Source: Gerris lacustris (Eukaryota > Arthropoda > Insecta > Hemiptera > Gerridae). From it: 64,000 nucleotides of DNA. Where the stretch lies: contig OX578279.1 in NCBI GenBank assembly GCA_951217055.1, positions 43,166,250 to 43,230,249 on the forward strand, given 5' to 3'. The notes beneath the pieces were generated by a model that ran no database searches, was not told the DNA's origin, and worked only from the letters and a program-made list of their open reading frames with translations. Shown here one piece after another: positions 23,165-31,296 of this stretch. The position numbers were made by a program, and so were the translations under genes. Every line of letters begins with the position of its first letter. Positions within the stretch are counted from its first letter, which is position 1.

Positions 23165-26100
23165 ATGATGGGAGATCCAGTAAACCCGTCTGTTGAAGCA
23201 GCTTCCGGTCTTGACATGGCTGCCTCCATCCGGAAGAAGCTCAAGGGCACCTTAGAGGACATCCGGGAAATCAGAGATCAGGGGAAGGCTGCCATCTCTG
23301 ACCCTACTCAGGTCCCAATGTTCAAAGGTATGATGACTACACTAACTAGTTTGTATAGTACCTACAGCTCCCTTTACAACGAGCTATGTGAATTATCAGA
23401 GGATGACGGGTCTGATTCCGCCATTGCCTCAGACCATCTTCAGCGGAGTGCCGCAAAAAGATATATGCATGAGGCTAATTCATATAACTTTATGGTTAAC
23501 GAAGCAGCCTCAGCCAAGGCTAGTACCAGTGCTCTATCGCTCACTAACACCACGGTATGTGGTTCGTCTAGAGCGAGGGCAAAATTACCTACCATTCCGT
23601 TAATTAAATTTGATGGAGATCGGTCCAAGTGGACCCGCTTTAGGGACTTATTTGAGAGTTTGGTAATTGGGGATGACGAGCTGAGGGACATAGATAAATT
23701 TCATTATCTAGTCGCATGTCTAGAGGATCCCGCTGCATCCACCATTGCCAAGCTTCCTATCACTGAGGCCAATTTCACTATAGCGTGGCAATCAATAAAA
23801 AATATATACGACAATAAACGTTTATTGGCTGGCAATTATTTAGATAGCCTATTGGAATTGAAACCTCTTGCCAAAAAGCCGTCTCCTGACGTGTTGAGTG
23901 GTAGGCTCAGCTTCCTCTCGGAGACATTGGCCGCTCTCCAAATGCTAGGAATTCCTGCACTAGATCAATTTATTCTCTTCCAGCTATGTTCCCGTAGTTT
24001 AGACCCGGACACCCGCATTGCCTTTGAAAGTAATAACACCAGAGAGTTCCCTAGTTTCGACAACCTTGTCGAATTTGTCCGTAAACGCTGCAACGCAGCT
24101 GAGCTAGTGTTTGCCTCTGGCAATAAATCAACTACCGAGCCCTCAGCAAAATTATCTCCCTTTCAAATTAAATCCTCTAAGAAGACGGTGCTAGTTTCAA
24201 ATGCCCAAATTGCTAACTCTAAACGAGGGACTAGTAGAGCCCCTTGTGACAAACCCACTAAACTACCCCCTTGCTATGTGTGCGGTGGGCCTCATTTTAT
24301 TAGCAAGTGCGTTAAATTCTGCAACGCATCGTTGGATGCCCGCACCCAATTACTTAGCAACTATCAAGGGTGCCGTAACTGTTTCCAGAATGGGCATCCC
24401 AGTCATTTATGCTCGTCTAAGTGGAGGTGCAAATTTTGTCGTAACAAACACCACTCTCTCCTTCATCAGCCTGGCAAAGCGTCATCCTCCTCAACCAACA
24501 AACATGACCAAGTGCAGCCTTCCACTTCAACAAACCATAAAACTTCACTTAGCTTAACCCTCTCCCAAGTAAATACCATGCTAGGTACCGCTCTAGGTAT
24601 ACTTGGTTCAGGTAAGACATCGACCGTAATTAGAATGGTGATAGACTCTGGCAGTCATACTTCCTTTGTTACACAAGAGTGTGCGCAACGACTAGGTCTC
24701 AAGGTTGAGCGTTGCGATACTCATATTTGGGGTATAGGTGAAACCCCCCTTTCGGGTTTTAAAGGGCAAGCGTGGTGCACCCTTTCCCCACTTCAGTCTA
24801 ATAAACATTCTTTATCTATGTCAGTTATCGTGGTAGAAAAAATAACTTCACCCCTTCCTGGATTTGACACGCCAAAAGATTATTGGAACTCCTATTTAGA
24901 GTATGAGTTAGCAGATCCCCAGTTCTGGAAGACTAGGCCAGTCGACTTCCTCTTGGGTTGTGACCTCTTCAGCAATATATTGACCGGCACCATTATCACA
25001 ATACACCCGGATATGCCCAAGTTGCTGGGCACCATATTTGGTCATACCGTTTTAGGCCGTGTAGGTGATCTAGCGGAAGCTACTCATTTGTGCACCCTAC
25101 ATTCTGAAGCGTCCAAGCAACCCTCTAGTTTAGAGTTGGAGTTGCAGCGGTTTTGGGCATTGGAAGAGCCTCCTGCCCCAATAGCTAATAATCCCGAAGA
25201 TGATAAATGCGAGCAGTTGTTTAGAGAAACTACGTACCGCCTTCCCTGTGGCCGTTATGCCGTACGTCTACCGTTTAAGGCTTCAAATGTTCAGTTCCCT
25301 GGTTCAAAAGCTATAGCACTTCGCCGGCTTGCACACTTAGAGAGCAAGTTGGAACGAAGTACCACATTAAAGCCTAAATACCACGACTTCCTGAAGGAAT
25401 ACTTGGACTTAGGTCACATGACTCTAGCCAAGTATTCTGGGAAGATGTTTATCCCTCACCATTGTGTGGTGAAAGGTGACGGACCAGAGTTAAAATTGAG
25501 AGTAGTTTTTGACGCAGCTGCGCGCACCTCTTCCGGATCTCTCAACGATGTCCTATGTACAGGTCCCAAATTACAAGCGGATCTTACCGTCATATTGCTC
25601 AATTTCAGACAGCCTAAATACATCTTCACCGCTGACGCCGTCAAGATGTTTCGGCAGATCCTTGTGCATCCTGACGATAGGGTGTACCAACACATTCTCT
25701 GGCGTTTCGCCTTAAGCGAGCAGGTGCAAGAGTACGAGTTAAACACTGTGTCGTATGGACAGTCCTGCGCTCCTTACCTGGCTAATCGAGTAGTCCGGCA
25801 GTTAGTATTAGATGAAGGTTCCGAGTACCCTCTTGCAGCTCACGCCCTGTCGGAGGATATGTATGTCGACGACATAGCTACCGGGGCTGACACTCTAGAA
25901 GCGGCTATCACCACTGCAAAGGAAATTGTAACCCTCATGGGGAAGGGCGGGTTTAGTCTGAGTAAATGGGCTGCCAATGACTCCCGTATCTTAGACTCTA
26001 TCCATAATTCTGATCCTAACTGCCTTAACTCAACAGCACCTATATCGCTTGAGAGCTCCGACACCACCTCTATTAAAATCCTTGGACTGCAATGGGACCC

Positions 26101-28411
26101 GCAGGCTGACGAGTTCCTTTACCGCATCCACCCTCCTCCTATCACTAGCACCAAACGAGGCGTACTTTCGGCAGTGGCCCAAATATTTGATCCTTTAGGG
26201 TACCTTGGTGCCACGGTTGTAGTGGCCAAGAGTATTATCCAGAATGCTTGGAAACGCCAATTAGATTGGGACACTGCCTTCCCTCCAGACCTCCATGACC
26301 AGTGGAAAGGCTTAGTGGAAGAACTCCCTCTGCTTAGTTCCCTGAGAATTCCTCGTCGGGTACTGTTAGATCACCCGGATTCCCTTCATTTACTAATATT
26401 CGCGGATGCGTCCGAAAAGGCCTACTGTGCCACTGCCTTTCTCCATGCCACATACCTCTCAGGGGTTTCTTCCAACTTAATTATGGCCAAGACAAAGTTA
26501 GCACCAGTCAAAGCTGTCTCAATACCTCGTCTTGAGCTTTGTGCAGCGTTATTAGCAGCTCGGCTCTTACAGTCATTAGAGTCCTTCATCAAGCGATTGC
26601 CTCTGCGCCCCTGTATTAAGTTCTTCTCGGACTCAACCGTTGTTCTGGCCTGGCTACGAACACCAACCTTCCGTTTAAAGACCTTCGTAGCCAACAGGGT
26701 AGAAAAAATCTTAGAACTATCTCATGATAATACGTGGCATCATGTCGCTTCGGAAGACAACCCCAGCGACCTGGGTTCTCGCGGTGTTTCTCCGAGCAAC
26801 CTCCTTAACAATGACATTTGGTTTCACGGTCCTGCTTGGGCCAAACTCAAACCAGAACAGTGGCCTATACATGATCAAATCACTCTTCCCGAGGAGATTC
26901 CTGAGTGCAAGGCTGTCGTCAGTGGCTGTATGGTACTCGCTGTCTCGACGACCAACCCTCCTCTTATAGCATGGATGGAACGTTTTTCCACTTTCTCCAA
27001 AATGATTAATTCACTAGCGTATGTACTTAGATTTACTAACTTTCAGAGAGGAGCTCTACCACGCCATAGAGGCCCATTAAGCTTGGTCGAGGTTCGACAA
27101 GCCACTATCACCGCGATAAGAGCCGTTCAGGCCTTCTACCTGTTTAACCGTCCTAGCATTCATGCTGTTCAGGATTTACCGTCCATTCCAAAATCCTTAG
27201 CTAACTTACATCCCTTTTTCAATGAGGCGGGTCTTTTGTTAGTAGGCGGCAGGCTAAACAACTCGCAGGTATCCTGGTCCTGCAAGCACCCAATAATTGT
27301 ACCTGCAAAAACTCACTTTACGAGATTGCTCTTGGAATACTATCACAAAAGTCTCCTCCACCCTGGACCCACGGTACTACTAGCAGTTCTTCGCACTAAA
27401 TATTGGATTTTAGGTGCCAGAAACTCGGTACGGTTTCTTACCCGTGCATGTGTTTCGTGCCGCAAGCTGAGAGCTCCCCCCTGCCAACCCATCATGGGTG
27501 ATTTACCTTCATACAGGTTTCGAGAGGGTCGTGCCTTCTTGCACGTCGGCACTGATTTTGCTGGGCCTTTCTTGGTGCGAGAATCTCTGCGTCGTAAAGC
27601 TCCCTCCTATAAGTGTTACCTGTGCGTGTTTGTCTGCCTCAGCACCAAGGCAGTTCACTTAGAAACAGTCACAGCTCTAAGTACAGAGGCTTTCCTGGCC
27701 ACGCTTGACAGATTCATCGGTCGCCGTGGTCTCCCAGAGCGGATCTTCTCCGATAATGGCACGAATTACGTCGGAGCGGCCAACACCTTGAAGGAACTGC
27801 ATCAATGGTACTACAGCACCACTACACAGTCGTCAGTACAATCCCACTGCTTACAACGGGACATTGACTGGGCCTTCACCCCGCCGACTGGCGCGTCGTT
27901 CGGAGGAATTTGGGAGAGTGTGGTCAAGTCCGCAAAGCGTCTCCTTAAAAATATATATGGTGAGAATCGCCTTACCTTAGAGGAGCTGTCAACTTGGTTG
28001 ATCAAGGTTGAGGCGGTGCTGAACTCTCGTCCTCTTTGCCCCCTTTCCAGTGACCCCAGCGACCTTACCTATCTCTCACCTGGCCATTTCCTGATTGGCT
28101 CCCCCCTCCTGGCTGTTCCTGAGCGGTCGCTCCTAGATTTATCAGAAAATCGTCTCTCCCGATGGCAGCTCGTAAGCCAGAAGGCTCAACATTTTTGGAA
28201 GCGTTGGCGTTCTGAATACATAACCTGTCTGCAAGAGAGAGCCAAGTGGCATAAAGCTAGTACCAACCTCCAGGTAGGAGAACTTGTAATCATCAAGGAC
28301 GACAACGTACCGCGTATGCATTGGCCAATGGCCAGGGTCTGCGAAGTTTATCCTGGTCAGGATGGAGTAGTAAGGGTCGCTTCTGTTAAAACCTCGACGT
28401 CTACCTTCAAA
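21432..28411 (+). mobile_element. BEL/Pao LTR retrotransposon, copy 2, truncated at 3' end
   Basis: Head-to-tail with copy 1, offset 7094. All frames read the same as copy 1 (leader ORFs, polyprotein) up to 28411, equivalent to 21317 in copy 1. There it breaks and joins sequence from inside the hAT-like element. It lacks the last 26 polyprotein codons, the palindrome and a closing LTR. Confidence 0.9.
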
Positions 28412-28426
28412 AGAAGTTTCACTTAA
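23165..28426 (+). CDS. BEL/Pao Gag-Pol polyprotein, copy 2, C-terminus replaced
   Basis: About 1753 aa, the same as copy 1 through STFK near the end of the DUF5641-like domain. The breakpoint at 28411 then adds RSFT and a stop from unrelated hAT-derived sequence, so the last 26 residues of the normal protein are lost. Protease DSG, YVDD, RNase H and integrase residues are all present. Function may be retained, but without a downstream LTR the unit cannot make a normal complete transcript. The sameness with copy 1 over more than 5 kb means a very recent event or an assembly artefact. Confidence 0.9.
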   Translation: MMGDPVNPSVEAASGLDMAASIRKKLKGTLEDIREIRDQGKAAISDPTQVPMFKGMMTTLTSLYSTYSSLYNELCELSEDDGSDSAIASDHLQRSAAKRYMHEANSYNFMVNEAASAKASTSALSLTNTTVCGSSRARAKLPTIPLIKFDGDRSKWTRFRDLFESLVIGDDELRDIDKFHYLVACLEDPAASTIAKLPITEANFTIAWQSIKNIYDNKRLLAGNYLDSLLELKPLAKKPSPDVLSGRLSFLSETLAALQMLGIPALDQFILFQLCSRSLDPDTRIAFESNNTREFPSFDNLVEFVRKRCNAAELVFASGNKSTTEPSAKLSPFQIKSSKKTVLVSNAQIANSKRGTSRAPCDKPTKLPPCYVCGGPHFISKCVKFCNASLDARTQLLSNYQGCRNCFQNGHPSHLCSSKWRCKFCRNKHHSLLHQPGKASSSSTNKHDQVQPSTSTNHKTSLSLTLSQVNTMLGTALGILGSGKTSTVIRMVIDSGSHTSFVTQECAQRLGLKVERCDTHIWGIGETPLSGFKGQAWCTLSPLQSNKHSLSMSVIVVEKITSPLPGFDTPKDYWNSYLEYELADPQFWKTRPVDFLLGCDLFSNILTGTIITIHPDMPKLLGTIFGHTVLGRVGDLAEATHLCTLHSEASKQPSSLELELQRFWALEEPPAPIANNPEDDKCEQLFRETTYRLPCGRYAVRLPFKASNVQFPGSKAIALRRLAHLESKLERSTTLKPKYHDFLKEYLDLGHMTLAKYSGKMFIPHHCVVKGDGPELKLRVVFDAAARTSSGSLNDVLCTGPKLQADLTVILLNFRQPKYIFTADAVKMFRQILVHPDDRVYQHILWRFALSEQVQEYELNTVSYGQSCAPYLANRVVRQLVLDEGSEYPLAAHALSEDMYVDDIATGADTLEAAITTAKEIVTLMGKGGFSLSKWAANDSRILDSIHNSDPNCLNSTAPISLESSDTTSIKILGLQWDPQADEFLYRIHPPPITSTKRGVLSAVAQIFDPLGYLGATVVVAKSIIQNAWKRQLDWDTAFPPDLHDQWKGLVEELPLLSSLRIPRRVLLDHPDSLHLLIFADASEKAYCATAFLHATYLSGVSSNLIMAKTKLAPVKAVSIPRLELCAALLAARLLQSLESFIKRLPLRPCIKFFSDSTVVLAWLRTPTFRLKTFVANRVEKILELSHDNTWHHVASEDNPSDLGSRGVSPSNLLNNDIWFHGPAWAKLKPEQWPIHDQITLPEEIPECKAVVSGCMVLAVSTTNPPLIAWMERFSTFSKMINSLAYVLRFTNFQRGALPRHRGPLSLVEVRQATITAIRAVQAFYLFNRPSIHAVQDLPSIPKSLANLHPFFNEAGLLLVGGRLNNSQVSWSCKHPIIVPAKTHFTRLLLEYYHKSLLHPGPTVLLAVLRTKYWILGARNSVRFLTRACVSCRKLRAPPCQPIMGDLPSYRFREGRAFLHVGTDFAGPFLVRESLRRKAPSYKCYLCVFVCLSTKAVHLETVTALSTEAFLATLDRFIGRRGLPERIFSDNGTNYVGAANTLKELHQWYYSTTTQSSVQSHCLQRDIDWAFTPPTGASFGGIWESVVKSAKRLLKNIYGENRLTLEELSTWLIKVEAVLNSRPLCPLSSDPSDLTYLSPGHFLIGSPLLAVPERSLLDLSENRLSRWQLVSQKAQHFWKRWRSEYITCLQERAKWHKASTNLQVGELVIIKDDNVPRMHWPMARVCEVYPGQDGVVRVASVKTSTSTFKRSFT

Positions 28427-29932
28427 AAAAAAATTGCGTTTAGAACTGAATGGGGCTCCCTGACAATGGCGTAGATGGGTCATTTTCAAAAAAAGTGACA
28501 CGTTTACTGTCCTCGAGTTAAAAAAATTAATTACTTGCATTCCTCATAATTAAAAAATCTACAACCCCACAGACATTTTTCTACAGATTAAATTCGTCAT
28601 TTTGGGTATAATGATATTGAGTAGTCAGATTCTTGAATATCCTTTTTAGGGAGGAGAAATTTAAATTTATATATACTAAAAGGTCATGATAGTTACGTCC
28701 CAGCCCCTTTAGCTTAGCTTAGTTACCATGCTGAAAAATGTTAATAATATTTTTCTTTGACTTTCTAACTATGATCCTAGATAGGAAATATAATGTACTT
28801 TGTGATACTAAATATAATTTCTTTCTTATTTAGGTGTAACTTGTCGGGAATTTAATAAATAGGCTTGTCCCAGCAATCGGTCACGATAGTTACCAAGAAA
28901 TTGGCTGCACTGTTTGACTGAGAGCGGGATTTCAGTGATTTACAGATAAAAGAATCATTCCTTTATAACCTAAAGTTCGTCTCCGCATCTTCTGAAGTAA
29001 GCCTCGGTCACAATTCTCTTCAAAAATCAGGGGCATATGTTTATTCAGTCACAATAGTTACCATAAATTTTAGTGCTTAAAAGTGCATTTAAAGCTTTTT
29101 AATATTTTTTGGGAATACCCCAGTAGTATACAGAAAACGTATGCTTTCCTTTGAAAGCATTAATACATTAGGGTGGCATGGCCGCCATGTTTTAGTTTAT
29201 AAGTCACGATAGTTACTTGCCCCAATAGTTACTTTTCACATACATATTCTTGTTGTATAGATGTTCAGCGTCAAAATAAAGCACTAGTTGACTCAGAATA
29301 ATTGTCAAAGTGTCACTTTTTTTGAAAACGTCCCTTTAACTATTTTATCATTCCCAACTTTAGAGGAACACGACACTTGTCGATAGTTACCAAGGAACAA
29401 GATAGATGTCACATTAGTTTCCTAGCGTACTACGTGTCACGATAGTTACTAAAAAAAAATGAATTTAAGTAGGTATTTTTTAAAATAAAAAAACTTCGTC
29501 CTCATCATAGAGTTGAGTGTACAATGACTTATTTAGGAAATTAAATCTAATTAGTGTAAGAAATGTCCTGAGTAGGCAATAATAATATTGTTTTGGGTCC
29601 GTGTGACGATTTCTAGGTGGTAAATCTAATTTTGCAAATCGGCAAGTTGAAGAAAATTCCGGTAACTATTGTGGCTAAAAAACTTGGCACTTTTTTTATT
29701 TAAAAATTGATAAAAAATAAATTGCCCCCCCCCCCCCCCCCCCGGTCGGTGGCCCTGAACTGCAACATATAAATTTTCTCAAGCGTGGAACTTGTTGTTA
29801 CCTGTATTATAGAAACAATTGTACATATTATCAGGGACATGCAAAAGACATTTTGTATAATATTGCCTCTCGGGTACCCTCGTCTCGGGGGGGGCACTTG
29901 CCCCCTTTGCCCCCCCCTTGGATCCGCCACTG
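28412..29932. mobile_element. hAT-like element, right-hand fragment
   Basis: The 3' 1521 bases of the element at 10653-13417, joined at its left to BEL copy 2. It retains the right inverted repeat TGGATCCGCCACTG and one 8-bp target copy but has no left end. Confidence 0.85.
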
Positions 29933-30852
29933 GGAGGGCGCTACCCGCAAATTAAGAGGCACCTCTCATTTCTCGATTTCGATCATATTGAATCGTTGAC
30001 AGACAGCCAAATATCAAAATATTTCATCAGTTTATTGGACTGGGGGACCATTCAACGATTAAATCCATCGAATTATCACATTTTATTAATATACAATATA
30101 CAAAACGAAATAAATTAATAATCTTAGATAAAAATTGTTTAACTTACTTCTAAAAAATTTCTAAAAAAAAAAAAATTAGAATCCTAATTAAGAAATAAAC
30201 GAGGTACATATAAATTAGGTTACAGTTGGTTATCAATTTGTTCGCGTCGGTTCCCGCAATTTTTATTAAAAAATAGGATAAGAAAAGGTTTTATCCGGTC
30301 GTTTAATTGCTATAAGTGCAATCCAAACACGTTTAAAGTAATAAATACAAAAATTCGGTGATCGCGCCCGGAATAATAAGAAAATTCGTAAAAACATAAC
30401 CGACGATCTGTTATCACCGGCTAGCGCCCTTATCAAGTTAACCCAGCACGTTCCACTAACCAAGAATGGAAGGAAAACTCGATGAAATTATGTCTAGATT
30501 GGAAAAACTGGATACAATAGTGAGGAAAATCGACAATTTGGAGCAACACCTAGCGGAGCAATCCAGGAAAACAGCGGAAGAGATAGTGGACATAAGGAAA
30601 GACATCGCGAGTCTGAGCACACACATCAACAGGTCAAGAAGAGAAAACATTGTCATAATCGGCATGCAGGCGGCTGATAGAAATGAAATAAGAAACCAAG
30701 TATACAATATAATAGATTTCCTTGGAATAGAAATACGTAAATATGATATCAGAGACATAACCATTCTAAACACGCAGAATACAAGTACAGGAGTAATTTT
30801 AGTCAAACTGTCATCAAATATACTGAGAAATGACATATTAAAAGAGAAATAC
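28412..30852 (+). repeat. Large duplicated segment, copy 2 (2441 bp)
   Basis: Repeats 11897-14337. It contains hAT-like element right part (28412-29932), target duplication GGAGGGCG (29933-29940), the motif cluster and ORF1 codons 1-129, then continues into the uninterrupted RTE-like element. It is therefore the empty-site version of the BEL insertion. Confidence 0.9.
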
Positions 30853-31290
30853 AAACTGGCTGGAAACGAAAAATACGCGACTATCAAGATAAAAGAGGAT
30901 CTGCCGGCCGACATCAGGCTAACAAGAAAAGAACTTACACCATATCTCATTTATTTCAGAGAAAACGGACAGAAAGCAATTATGAAGTACAACAAACTCT
31001 ACGTCGATGGAATACACTACACACTAGATCAACTAGTCGAAACGATTCCGTTACCAAAAGGGAAAAAACAGAGGAGCATCGAGACTTCTCCGAACGACAA
31101 AGGAAACGGAAATGACAGTAAGGAAGTAAGAGAAGACAAAAAAGCAAAAACCGAATCTGTTCCACGTAACAGCAGTATTGAACGATTCTTCACAATGAAA
31201 AATGACCCCACCCCTAAACAAAATAAACCAGTAAACTCACAGCAAAAACCATTATCTAAAGAAAAAATTAACGATGCCGCAGCTAAGTAG
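30466..31290 (+). CDS. RTE-like retrotransposon ORF1 protein
   Basis: 274 aa, predicted RNA-binding chaperone of a non-LTR retrotransposon. Residues 1-60 have heptad-like Leu/Ile spacing (a coiled coil for oligomerisation). 60-130 has the strand pattern ENIVIIGM...GVILVKLSS of an RRM-like fold. 135-200 resembles the C-terminal domain of L1-type ORF1p (KIKEDLPADIR, then LYVDGIHYTL). The last 70 residues are Lys/Asp/Glu-rich and probably disordered. The start ATG has A at -3 and G at +4. It ends at TAG 31288, directly followed by CAATTA, and the same frame stays open into ORF2. The protein is intact, unlike the cut copy at 13951. Domain calls are by eye, from pattern rather than search. Confidence 0.85.
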   Translation: MEGKLDEIMSRLEKLDTIVRKIDNLEQHLAEQSRKTAEEIVDIRKDIASLSTHINRSRRENIVIIGMQAADRNEIRNQVYNIIDFLGIEIRKYDIRDITILNTQNTSTGVILVKLSSNILRNDILKEKYKLAGNEKYATIKIKEDLPADIRLTRKELTPYLIYFRENGQKAIMKYNKLYVDGIHYTLDQLVETIPLPKGKKQRSIETSPNDKGNGNDSKEVREDKKAKTESVPRNSSIERFFTMKNDPTPKQNKPVNSQQKPLSKEKINDAAAK

Positions 31291-31296
31291 CAATTA
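31285..31296 (+). promoter_or_regulatory. Predicted leaky stop codon (TAG CAA TTA) joining ORF1 and ORF2
   Basis: The ORF1 stop is AAG-TAG-CAA-TTA. TAG followed by CARYYA is the readthrough context established for tobamovirus replicases. The frame after the stop is open for 25 codons to 31365 and then through all of ORF2 to 34197, giving a continuous 1243-codon frame with one internal stop. Readthrough is inferred from sequence only. Confidence 0.7.

Noticed and set aside
30456..30950. 164-aa minus-strand frame opposite ORF1, and many antisense frames inside the BEL polyprotein and ORF2
   Set aside because: Antisense shadows of real coding frames with no motifs of their own.
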